Assembly (NCBI GenBank): GCA_038325765.1
Contig: JBBQJI010000034.1
Location: forward strand, 18,315 to 82,314
Origin: Xiheibacterium sp038325765
GTDB taxonomy: Bacteria; Myxococcota_A; Polyangia; Nannocystales; Nannocystaceae
Length of the DNA stretch: 64,000 nucleotides
Reading direction: 5' to 3'
Of the stretch, positions 24,491-32,417 are shown piece after piece. A program made the position numbers and the translations under genes. Under the pieces are notes generated by a model. That model was not told the origin of the DNA and searched no databases. It was given only the letters and a program-made list of their open reading frames with translations. Position 1 is the first letter of the stretch. Each line of letters opens with the position of its first letter.

Positions 24491-26143
24491 TCAGCCCGCC
24501 GGCGGCGGCAGACACACCGAGCCGCCCTCGATCTGGGCGTTGGTGCGGTACGTGCCGAGCAGCTCCCACGAGCGCGGCTCGAACGCGGGGATGGTGCCGT
24601 CCTCGCGCACGTTGGTCACGTGGTACGTGTGCTGGTTCCAGATGCGCCGGGCCTGGATCCACCGATCTTGGGCGTCGCGGATCACCTGCACGCTGGGCGC
24701 GGTCTGGTTGTCGTCCCAGTCGTTGCTCGACACCACCACGATCTCCGCCGAGCCGTCGTTGTCGACGTCGGCCACGACCGGGTACTCGATGAGGGTCTTG
24801 GAGCTGCGGGCGACCTCCATCAGCCGCATGCCGACATCGTCGAAGACGTAGAGATTGGTCTCGTCGGCGTACATCGCGTCGGCGAAGCCATCGCCGAGGA
24901 AGTCGAAGGCGGTGCCGGCGGCCCAGCCACTGCCATCTTGGACCTGTGCGCTCCACTTCGGGATCAGATCGCGGTCGTACACGGTGTAACTCTGGGCCGA
25001 ACTCACCGCGAAGTCGGATTGTCCGTCGCCGTCGAAGTCGTGGATCGTGGCCGGCCGGAACCATGCACCGAGGCCAGCGTCGCCGGTGGGGCGCTGGTCG
25101 ATGAACTTCACGGCGCCGTCGTGCTCGAGGATCGTGATCCCGCCGTCGTTGTTGACCAGCACCTCGGGATCGGCGTCGTCGTCGAAATTCGCGATCTGCG
25201 GGTAGCCGGGCAGCACCGCCGGGTTGTTCCACACCACCGTGCCATCGTGGTGGTACGCCGCCTGGCCGAGCACCAGCTCGAGGTCGCCGTCGCCGTCGAG
25301 ATCCGCGGCCGCCGTGGCGGTGTTGCGCTGGGCGAAGAACCACCCGGTCTGCGCCGGCGCCATCATCACGAGGCCGCCGTTCGCGTCGAGGATGAACCCA
25401 TCCGCATAGACCTCGGGCGAACCGTCGTTGTCGAAGTCCGCGATGCCCAGGGCCCCGCCTTGGTCCTGCGGCCACACCTGCGGCGAGGTCCACAGCAGCG
25501 CGCCTTGGTGATCGAACGCGACCACACTCAGCGAGCCGAAGACGAGCCCGGTGGCGGCGACGATCTCGGGGATGCCATCGCCGTCGAGGTCGCCGACTGC
25601 CGGCGTGACGGACGCGTTGACCGTGGTCGCGAAGCGGGTGTGCTCGGCACCCGTCGCGCCGTCGAGCACCACGATCTGGCCGCCGAGGCCGTCGCCGGCG
25701 ACCACCACCACGTCGGGCGTGTCGCACAGATCGATCGAACCGTCGGCGTTGTCGTCGGTGAGGTTGGCGACCAGTGGCGTGACGGTGACCTGGCCGCCGT
25801 TCCAACTCCACTGCACGTCGGGCTCGAACGCGTCGGGCGGCGCGGTGACGGTGCAGTCGCCGACCGCATCCATGCCGTCGACCACTTTGCACGATGCCGG
25901 CGGGAACATGGGGTCGATGTCGGGCTGCGAGAGATCGAGCCGAGGTCCGTCGCCATCGGTGGTGTCGACGACGGCGGTGGTGTCGGCCGCCGATGTCATC
26001 GTCGCGGACGCGGACGTCGTGTCGCCCGAGGCCGTGGCGCTGCCCGAAGCGGTGCCGAACGGATCGGTGTTGGCCGCCCCACCGCATGCGGCGTTGCAGC
26101 ACACACCGAGCATCGCGAGCATCGAGCCGACGGACGTCTTCAT
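24491..26143 (-). CDS. FG-GAP/VCBS beta-propeller lipoprotein
   Basis: The protein is 550 residues from ATG 26143. The N-terminus (MKTSVGSMLAMLGVCCNAAC) carries a lipobox, then a Ser/Thr/Ala linker. The body has repeated calcium-binding-type motifs: DLDGDGIPEIV, DFDNDGSPEVY, DLDGDGDLELV, DFDGDGQSDFAV, DVDNDGSAEIV, with spacing of about 45-60 residues, typical of FG-GAP/VCBS propeller blades. Such proteins bind ligands or cell surfaces outside the cell. It is tail-to-tail with the TonB gene, separated by only 3 bases. Confidence 0.85.
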   Translation of the reverse strand: MKTSVGSMLAMLGVCCNAACGGAANTDPFGTASGSATASGDTTSASATMTSAADTTAVVDTTDGDGPRLDLSQPDIDPMFPPASCKVVDGMDAVGDCTVTAPPDAFEPDVQWSWNGGQVTVTPLVANLTDDNADGSIDLCDTPDVVVVAGDGLGGQIVVLDGATGAEHTRFATTVNASVTPAVGDLDGDGIPEIVAATGLVFGSLSVVAFDHQGALLWTSPQVWPQDQGGALGIADFDNDGSPEVYADGFILDANGGLVMMAPAQTGWFFAQRNTATAAADLDGDGDLELVLGQAAYHHDGTVVWNNPAVLPGYPQIANFDDDADPEVLVNNDGGITILEHDGAVKFIDQRPTGDAGLGAWFRPATIHDFDGDGQSDFAVSSAQSYTVYDRDLIPKWSAQVQDGSGWAAGTAFDFLGDGFADAMYADETNLYVFDDVGMRLMEVARSSKTLIEYPVVADVDNDGSAEIVVVSSNDWDDNQTAPSVQVIRDAQDRWIQARRIWNQHTYHVTNVREDGTIPAFEPRSWELLGTYRTNAQIEGGSVCLPPPAG

Positions 26144-26258
26144 CTGCACACCCCCGCGCCATGCTGCCGCAGGTATGGGGGGGCGGGGAACCGCGGGGGG
26201 CGTGAGGTTGCCGACGGGTCGTGGACGCGCGCCTCCACAGGCGTGGCCCCGAGGTGGC

Positions 26259-27968
26259 TCAGCCGAACGCACGGGCGTCGAGGTCGGCCCGGGCGAACCG
26301 CGGCGGCTGCACGCCCGGGCGGAGCTGTGCAGGCCCGCGATCGGCCGGCAACGGCGGGCACAGCGACGCGGCGAGCTCGGTGAAGATCGTCTGGTACGCC
26401 GGCAGCGTCCACTTGCCGAAGTGGGTGCTCGCGCCCTCGTAGTCCTGCAGCGCGTATTCCTCGGGCGTGGTGACGTAGCCGGCGTACGCGTTGGCGTAAC
26501 CCACGAGCACCGCGCGGGTGACCCCGATGCCGACGAGCGCGGCACAGACCGTGGCGCACAGGCGGCGACCCGCGACGGTGGTGAACTCGTGGGCGACGGC
26601 GATGAGCGCGACGTCGCCGATGACGGCGAGCTGGATCGGCAGCACCTGCGGCGTCCACGGGGTCTGGGCGGCGCCATCTCGGTGCAGCGCGCGGAGCATC
26701 CGCAGCGCGCCGCGGGCACGCCCGGGCAGGGGCACCGGCGGCAGGCGGTGCAGCGCGCCGATCCCCAGCACGCGCCGGCGCGCCGTGTCGACCCACGTCA
26801 CCTTCTCGGCCTGCGCGGCGTCGCGGGCGGGGTTCGAGCGGACGAGGCGTTTCGCGGCGGCGGCGATCCACCGCTGCAGACCCACGGCGATCCGCGGCAG
26901 GCCGGGGCCCTCGTCGGTGCCGAAGAACATCGCCATGCCGATCTCGCCGGGCGACGTGCGCAACCCGGTGCGGCCGCCGACGAAGCGTGGAAGCACGGCG
27001 ACGTCGCCCATGTCGACGAACGCGTGGGCGCAGCGGAGACCGCCGGGCAACGGCGGTCTCTGGGCGGCGCGCGTGTGCACCTCGGTGGCCAACGCCGCCT
27101 GCAGCCCGCCGTTGTGCCGGGCGCTGGCGTCGTCGTCGGGCAGCGCGCCGCGGACGAACGGACGGCCTGGGTGGCGCCGGAAATTCGGCGTCGCGTCGCC
27201 GCTCGCCCCCTGGGCGAAGGCCGCGACCACGTCGGTGCCGCTGGCATCCCGCAACGTCTGCTCCATCGTCTGCGCCGCGTAGCCCTTGTTGTCGAAGTGC
27301 AGCGCGAGGTTGTCGCTGTGCACGCTGGTGCAGTGCACCGCGAACCAGTTGATGCTGCCCAGTGTGCGGCCGTCAGCGGCGTCGAAGCGCAGGAGCAAAA
27401 GCGAGCGATCGAGGGCGAGGTGCTCTTCGCCCGCCACGACGGGCGTGACGTCGGGATTGAGATTGTACGCGGCGATCGAGCGGTTGAAGGCGACCGGCAG
27501 CTCGGGCGCGAACTCGCCGACGTCCCAGCGGATGGCGCCGGGCGTGCGCGCGTCGTCGGCCGCGACGATGGCGGCCACGATGTCGGCGGCCAGCCCGTCG
27601 AGGATCCCCTGGGCGAACCCGGGGATCGTCACGTTGTAGAACGCGTAGTGGGTGAACCCGCCCGGCCCGCTGTGGGTGTGCGTGGCCATCAGCATCACGT
27701 TGTCCACCGACAGGCCGCGCGCGGGGTGGCGGGTGCGCAGCGTCTCGCAGACCGCCTCGCGCAGCGCCGTCGAGATGAACGCCAACTCGCACACGGCGAG
27801 CGCCACCGAACCGCCGTTGCTCGCGTCGCGGATCACGAAGGCACGCACCGACAGCGGCGTCGCGACCTTGGTCGCGAAGTTGTCGAGCATGCCCCAGCCC
27901 ATCATCCCCAGGCCGGGCCGCCACCTCGTGAGGTCATGCCGGGCGGCGCCGATCTCGAAGGCGGACAT
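26259..27968 (-). CDS. Neutral/alkaline non-lysosomal ceramidase
   Basis: The protein is 569 residues from ATG 27968. The start MSAFEIGAARHDLT, the catalytic-serine motif ATHTHSGPGG and later segments (GSINWFAVHCTSVHSDN, FAQGASGDATPN, GYANAYAGYVTTPEEY) match the neutral ceramidase family. These hydrolyse ceramide to sphingosine and fatty acid. No signal peptide is apparent from this start, so it may be cytoplasmic or exported by another route. It may be linked to the sphingolipids made by many myxobacteria; an Mpo1-like gene occurs at 54434-54760. Confidence 0.88.
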   Translation of the reverse strand: MSAFEIGAARHDLTRWRPGLGMMGWGMLDNFATKVATPLSVRAFVIRDASNGGSVALAVCELAFISTALREAVCETLRTRHPARGLSVDNVMLMATHTHSGPGGFTHYAFYNVTIPGFAQGILDGLAADIVAAIVAADDARTPGAIRWDVGEFAPELPVAFNRSIAAYNLNPDVTPVVAGEEHLALDRSLLLLRFDAADGRTLGSINWFAVHCTSVHSDNLALHFDNKGYAAQTMEQTLRDASGTDVVAAFAQGASGDATPNFRRHPGRPFVRGALPDDDASARHNGGLQAALATEVHTRAAQRPPLPGGLRCAHAFVDMGDVAVLPRFVGGRTGLRTSPGEIGMAMFFGTDEGPGLPRIAVGLQRWIAAAAKRLVRSNPARDAAQAEKVTWVDTARRRVLGIGALHRLPPVPLPGRARGALRMLRALHRDGAAQTPWTPQVLPIQLAVIGDVALIAVAHEFTTVAGRRLCATVCAALVGIGVTRAVLVGYANAYAGYVTTPEEYALQDYEGASTHFGKWTLPAYQTIFTELAASLCPPLPADRGPAQLRPGVQPPRFARADLDARAFG

Positions 27969-28064
27969 CGAGGCGAGCGTAGCAGCGCCCGGAGGGCGCG
28001 CGCGCACCGCCGAGGCTGACGCCGCGGGGGCGGCAGGAATCCCGCTCGCTGCCCCTCTACGCGG

Positions 28065-28137
28065 TGGAGGATAGGGGATTCGAACCCCTGACCCTCGGCA
28101 TGCAAAGCCGATGCTCTCCCAACTGAGCTAATCCCCC
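28065..28137 (-). tRNA. tRNA-Ala (anticodon TGC)
   Basis: A 73-nt cloverleaf on the minus strand: acceptor GGGGGAT/ATCCTCC, anticodon loop TTTGCAT and T-arm AGGGG-TTCGAAT-CCCCT. It lies 42 bases downstream of tRNA-Ile, in the order usually found inside rRNA operon spacers. CCA is not encoded. Confidence 0.95.
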
Positions 28138-28179
28138 GGTCCGAACGCCGCGACCCGTGGAGGTTCGCGGCATCGTTCG

Positions 28180-28253
28180 TGGGCGTGGGGGGACTTGAAC
28201 ACCCGACCTCTGCCTTATCAGGGCAGCGCTCTAACCAACTGAGCTACACGCCC
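28180..28253 (-). tRNA. tRNA-Ile (anticodon GAT)
   Basis: A 74-nt cloverleaf on the minus strand: acceptor GGGCGTG/CACGCCC, anticodon stem CTGCC/GGCAG with loop CTGATAA, and T-arm GGGTG-TTCAAGT-CCCCC. The T-stem contains one T-C mismatch. No 16S gene precedes it. Confidence 0.93.
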
Positions 28254-28327
28254 GCGTGTGTGCCCCCGTCCTGGTGAACGGGCGGGTCTTTTACTTCGGT
28301 CGGCTGCGGTCGTCAAGCGGGCCGAGA

Positions 28328-28984
28328 TCAGTCCTTGGCGTTGGCGTTGGCGTTGGCGTCGGCGTTGGCGTTGGCCTTGGCGTTGGCGTTGGCGTTGGCC
28401 TTGGCCTTCGCGCGGCGGCCGGTGTCCAGCGCGCCGGCCTTGCGGGCGTGGGCGACCAGGGCCCGGATATACGCGACGATCTCGTCGCTGGCGGGCATCA
28501 GGTGGTGGTGGTAGCCGGGATCGGCTCCGGGAGCCCAGCGCAAGAAGAGCACGAGTTGGCGGCCCTGGAGATCGGTGGGGACCTGGTCCTCGCCGCGCAA
28601 CCGCAGCATCTGGCTGTCGCGCGTGCCCTTGGGCAGCTCACCCGAGAGCACGTCGCCGAGCTCGACATCGATGTACTGGGCCTGCTCGCCCTGATAGCGG
28701 CCCCGGCTCCACGCCTGCTCGACCTCGACGAGGGCGACGATCGCCGCGTGGCCAAGGCGCGCGGCGAACAGGTGCTGATCGAGGACGTCGTGGGGCGCGC
28801 GGCCGCGCAGCTCGAGCTCGGCGTCGGTGTAGTCGTCGTCGAACGCGACGGCGAAGCGCTCCTCCCAGGCGGGCGCGTCGTCTGGGGGGGTCAGGGCGCC
28901 GCGGGTGTTGCGACGGGACTTGCACCCGGCGATCGCGGTGGCGCAAAGTGCGACGAGGGCCAGCCGCGCGACGAGATTGGTCAT
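28328..28984 (-). CDS. Lipoprotein with Ala-Asn repeat tail
   Basis: The protein is 218 residues from ATG 28984 (MTNLVARLALVALCATAIAGC, lipobox Cys21). The body (residues 25-185) is a single unknown domain with motifs such as HDVLDQHLFAARLGHAAIVALVE and LQGRQLVLFLRWAP. It ends with about 25 residues of Lys/Asn/Ala/Asp repeats encoded by a degenerate GTTGGC hexamer array (28333-28410). No function recognised. It is divergent from the cyclophilin lipoprotein gene across 231 bases. Confidence 0.6.
   Translation of the reverse strand: MTNLVARLALVALCATAIAGCKSRRNTRGALTPPDDAPAWEERFAVAFDDDYTDAELELRGRAPHDVLDQHLFAARLGHAAIVALVEVEQAWSRGRYQGEQAQYIDVELGDVLSGELPKGTRDSQMLRLRGEDQVPTDLQGRQLVLFLRWAPGADPGYHHHLMPASDEIVAYIRALVAHARKAGALDTGRRAKAKANANANAKANANADANANANAKD
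28333..28412 (-). repeat. Hexamer array (GCCAAC/GACGCC type) encoding Ala-Asn repeat
   Basis: About 13 hexamer units reading GTTGGC, GTCGGC or CTTGGC on the plus strand encode the C-terminal KAKANANANAKANANADAN tail of the lipoprotein. The unit is two codons, so length change stays in frame. Confidence 0.8.
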
Positions 28985-29215
28985 GATTCCGCGGCGAAGC
29001 GTAGTGAGGTCGCCCCTGGAAGTCCACCGCGCAGCCACGGGCGCCCACCGGCCTCGCACGGCGCCGTGGAGCCCGCGCAAGCGGAGCTGTCGGCCCGGGC
29101 CGCGCAAGCGCGATCACGGACCGCTGGTCGCTGCGGCGCCACCTGGAGAAACCGTGCGGCGTGCGGTAGATCGGCAGCGCCATCGGTCGCCGCGCGACCG
29201 CGAGGAGACATCACC

Positions 29216-30130
29216 GTGAAGCGCCCGATCCCGTACGCAACCGCAGCCCTCTTCGTCCTTCTCGCCGCGTGCATGGGCGAGGCGAAGGACGGCGAGGTGC
29301 AGGCCAAGGTCGCCGTCAAGGACGTCAAGCCTGCCAAGGGCGCCGACGCGAAAAAGGCCGACGCCAAGCCCGGTGAGTCGAAGCAATCCGAGGCCGACGC
29401 CAAGGCCGACGCCAAGGCCGCCGCCAAGGCCGACGCCGCGCCCAAGGTGGAGGCCGCCGCGCCTACGCGCAGCTTCGACAAGGGGGACCTCGCCCAGCCC
29501 CGCATGAGCCCGGAGGAGGTCGCGGCGTACAACGCAGCCCAGGGCGACCCCCGTACCGCCGCGTTCACACTCGCCGACGCGCTCGCCGGCGACGACAAGC
29601 TCGCGCCGGGCAAGCCCGGCAAGCTGACCGCGGTGTTCGACACCTCGATGGGCAAGTTCGAGTGCGAACTCTACGAAGAAAAGTCGCCGCTCACGGTGGC
29701 GAACTTCGTGGGCCTCGCCCGCGGCACCCGCGAGAGCTACGACAAGAAGTCCGATGCTTGGTCGGGCAAGAAGTTCTACGACGGTGTGATCATCCACCGC
29801 GTGGTCGACGGTTTCATGATCCAGACCGGCGATCCGACCGGCACCGGCGGCGGCGGCCCGGGCTTCGTGCTGCTCGACGAGTTCGACAAGTCGCTGAAGC
29901 ACGGCAAGTCCGGCCTGCTGTCGATGGCCAACCGCGGCCCCAACACCGGCAGCAGCCAATTCTTCGTCACGGTCGCGCCGACGCCCCACCTCGACGGCAA
30001 GCACGTCATCTTCGGCGCCTGCGATCCCGCGGTGCCGACCGAGATCAGCAAGGTCGAGGTCGACGCCCGCGCGAACCATCGCCCCTACGAGCAGGTCGTC
30101 ATCAAGACCATCGACATCGTCCGCAAGTGA
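29216..30130 (+). CDS. Cyclophilin-type peptidyl-prolyl isomerase, lipoprotein
   Basis: The protein is 304 residues from GTG 29216, preceded by AGGAG at about 8 bases. MKRPIPYATAALFVLLAAC gives a lipobox (Cys19). Residues 20-80 are a Lys/Ala/Asp-rich repeat spacer. The catalytic domain (about 135-300) shows FHR-type VIIHRVVDGFMIQTGDPTGTG, then GLLSMANRGPNTGSSQFFVT and HLDGKHVIFG, the core cyclophilin signatures. It should speed proline isomerisation in envelope proteins. It is followed after 14 bases by an SDR gene. Confidence 0.9.
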   Translation: MKRPIPYATAALFVLLAACMGEAKDGEVQAKVAVKDVKPAKGADAKKADAKPGESKQSEADAKADAKAAAKADAAPKVEAAAPTRSFDKGDLAQPRMSPEEVAAYNAAQGDPRTAAFTLADALAGDDKLAPGKPGKLTAVFDTSMGKFECELYEEKSPLTVANFVGLARGTRESYDKKSDAWSGKKFYDGVIIHRVVDGFMIQTGDPTGTGGGGPGFVLLDEFDKSLKHGKSGLLSMANRGPNTGSSQFFVTVAPTPHLDGKHVIFGACDPAVPTEISKVEVDARANHRPYEQVVIKTIDIVRK

Positions 30131-30144
30131 AGCCGGAGCCCGAC

Positions 30145-31233
30145 ATGACCAACGCGACCAATGACGTGGTGATCCCGGCGACGGGCAAGGTCTTCCTCAC
30201 CGGTGGCTCGGGCCACGTCGGCGCTCACCTGGTGCGCCGCCTGCTGCAAGACGGCGAGGACGTGCGTTGCCTGGTCGAGCCCGGCGGCGACCGGCGGGCG
30301 TTCGAGGGGCTGCCCGTCGAGCTGGTCGAGGGTGACATCCGCGACGAGGACGCGATGGTGCGCGCCATCGCCGGCTGCAGCCGCGTCTATCACGTGGCCG
30401 CGAAGATCTCGATCCTCAGCCCCTCCGCCAACGAGTACAAGGACATCTTCTCTATCAACGTGATGGGTACGCGCAGCGTCATGCGTGCGGCGCTCGCCAA
30501 CGGCGTGCGGCGTGCGGTGCTGACTGGATCGTTCTCGGCAGTGGGCTACGACCCGGACGATCCGACCAAGCCCAGCACCGACGAGATGCCGCACTGGCCG
30601 TTCGACAGCGCGGTGATGCCCTACGCGCGCAGCAAGGCGTTGGCCGAGCACGAGATGCTCAAGGTCGTCGCCGACGGCCTCGACGCCGTCATCGCGACCT
30701 CGTGCGCGTGCATCGGCGCGTGGGACTACATCCCCTCACGCATGGGCCGGACGATGTGCGACTACAGCCGCGGCAAGGTCCGCGCCTACGTGCCCGGCGG
30801 CTTCGAGTTCGTCGCGGGCCGCGACATCGCACAGGGCCACGTGCTGGCCATGTCGCGCGGCCGCACCGGTCACAAGTACGTCTTCGCGACCGCGTTCCAC
30901 ACCCTGCCGGATCTCATCGAGATGTGGCGCGAGGTCGTGGGCACCCGCAGCAAGCCGATGCGCATCCCTGCCGGGCTCATGTCGGCGGTGTCGTCGATCT
31001 ACTCCGGCGCCCTCTCGCGCTTCTTCCCCAACGTGCCCCAGCGCCTCACGCCGGGCTCGATCCGCATCCTCACCATGCGGCGCCACGCCGACACCACGCG
31101 CGCGCGCACCGAGCTCGGGTGGCGGCCGACCACGATCGCCGAGGCCGTCCGGGCGGCGTACGAGTTCTTCGCGGAGCAGGGGATGATCGAGCGGGATACG
31201 CTGGTCGCGGTGCCCGCGGCCGCTGCGGAGTGA
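30145..31233 (+). CDS. Extended SDR, NAD(P)-dependent epimerase/3-beta-HSD-like dehydrogenase
   Basis: The protein is 362 residues from ATG 30145. The N-terminal Rossmann motif is FLTGGSGHVGAHLVRRLL and the catalytic motif is YARSK (Tyr-x3-Lys). VYHVAAKISI and SINVMGTRSVMRAA are typical of dihydroflavonol-reductase/3-beta-hydroxysteroid-dehydrogenase relatives. The C-terminal segment RARTELGWRPTTIAEAVRA is standard for the family. It oxidises or reduces an alcohol/ketone using NAD(P); a sterol or sugar-like substrate is possible but not shown. Confidence 0.85.
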   Translation: MTNATNDVVIPATGKVFLTGGSGHVGAHLVRRLLQDGEDVRCLVEPGGDRRAFEGLPVELVEGDIRDEDAMVRAIAGCSRVYHVAAKISILSPSANEYKDIFSINVMGTRSVMRAALANGVRRAVLTGSFSAVGYDPDDPTKPSTDEMPHWPFDSAVMPYARSKALAEHEMLKVVADGLDAVIATSCACIGAWDYIPSRMGRTMCDYSRGKVRAYVPGGFEFVAGRDIAQGHVLAMSRGRTGHKYVFATAFHTLPDLIEMWREVVGTRSKPMRIPAGLMSAVSSIYSGALSRFFPNVPQRLTPGSIRILTMRRHADTTRARTELGWRPTTIAEAVRAAYEFFAEQGMIERDTLVAVPAAAAE

Positions 31234-31477
31234 TCGGGGGCGCGGGCGTGGCGGCCGGCCGAGTCGGGCGTCCGGGGGCGAGGTTTCGCACAGGGCGTGA
31301 TCGTATGCCGGTCATGGGGAACTGACGGTCCGTGACCCTCTCCCGCGTTCGACTCCTGCTCCAGCTGCCGTGTCTGCCTGCGACGGCGGTGGCGGCGAAG
31401 ATTCCCGGGATCCGGGGCCGTGCGATGTGATCGACGCGGGCGGCCTCGGTGCTGACGCGCAGTGTCCCCCCCCGATG

Positions 31478-31681
31478 TCACGTTCGGTCGCGTCGCCCCC
31501 CCGCGCTCCGGCGCGCGAGGATCGCGAGGACGATGCATGGCATCGCCACCGCGCTGCAGGCGGCCGCGGGCCACGGGTGCCCACTGAGGGAGATGGCGGC
31601 CGCGGCGAGCGAGGCGGCGGCGGACGCGAAGAAGAACAGATTCGCACGTTGCCCGACCCCTTGGTTCCACGCCCGGCGCAT
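31478..31681 (-). CDS. Candidate small two-helix membrane protein
   Basis: The protein is 67 residues. After MRRAWNQGVGQR there are two hydrophobic segments (ANLFFFASAAASLAAAAISL and WPAAACSAVAMPCIVLAILA) joined by SGHP, then a basic tail, consistent with a two-pass membrane protein. The ribosome site is weak and the gene lies in a decaying region, so it may be a remnant. No family recognised. Confidence 0.4.
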   Translation of the reverse strand: MRRAWNQGVGQRANLFFFASAAASLAAAAISLSGHPWPAAACSAVAMPCIVLAILARRSAGGRRDRT

Positions 31682-31747
31682 CGGTTTAACGCCGCGGTCG
31701 AAGGCCGCCAGGGATGCCGACGAACACGCCCCAGCACCGCCCGTCCA

Positions 31748-32400
31748 TCACGCCAGAATCTCCTCCAACGGCGTCGTCGACTCGCATACCCCACCACCGA
31801 AGGACGTCGCGCCCGGATCGTACCCCTGCAAACCGGCGAGCGCGACATCCGAAGTGTTCCCCGCCGTCGGCATGTCGGCGACGACAGCCCATTGCTGTGC
31901 AGCGAGCCCACCGAGCAGTCCGATGAGGCGTAGACGATCGTCGAGTCGAGGAGGTTGCCGCCGAGGTCCTCGGAGTCGCGCAGGATCTCGGCGAACTCGG
32001 CGAGCCGCTGCATCTCGAACACGATCGCGGCGTCTAGCTGCTGCAGCGAGTTCGCGACGTCGATACCGTAGATCGAGCCGAGCACCGCGTTCGCGACGGT
32101 GTAGTCGGCGTCGAGGATGCGCCGTAGCGCGTGACGTCGGTCGTCGACCAGGCCTGGAGGTACGCGCTGCCGTCCCCGGCGAGGAACAGGTCGGCGCCGT
32201 CGCAGCCGATGTCGCAGAACGACGCGCTCAGCCCGGCGGTCGTGCCCTCGAGGATCGCCGCGAGCGCCTGGCCGAGCGCGCACTCGAGGGCCGGATCGAC
32301 CTCCTCCCCGTTCGAGCCCGGGTCACGCGCGACCGGGTCGCACGGCGCGGGTGCGTTGCACTGCTCGAGCAAGGACGGCTGCTCGACACCGCGCCGCCGC
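31748..32400 (-). pseudogene. Frameshifted remnant, DUF1552/DUF1501-like protein
   Basis: Three minus-strand frames carry consecutive protein-like pieces. EVDPALECALGQALAAILEG..CDGADLFLAGDG lies in one frame (32130-32370). DADYTVANAVLGSIYGIDVA..FAEILRDSEDLGGNLLDSTIVYASSD lies in a second (31890-32130). NTSDVALAGLQGYDPGATSF..LEEILA and stop lies in a third (to 31748). The middle piece matches C-terminal regions of DUF1552/1501 secreted proteins of myxobacteria and planctomycetes. At least two frameshifts separate the pieces, and the 5' part is missing next to the S9 peptidase gene. Confidence 0.65.
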
Positions 32401-32417
32401 GTTCGTCCCCGCCTGGG

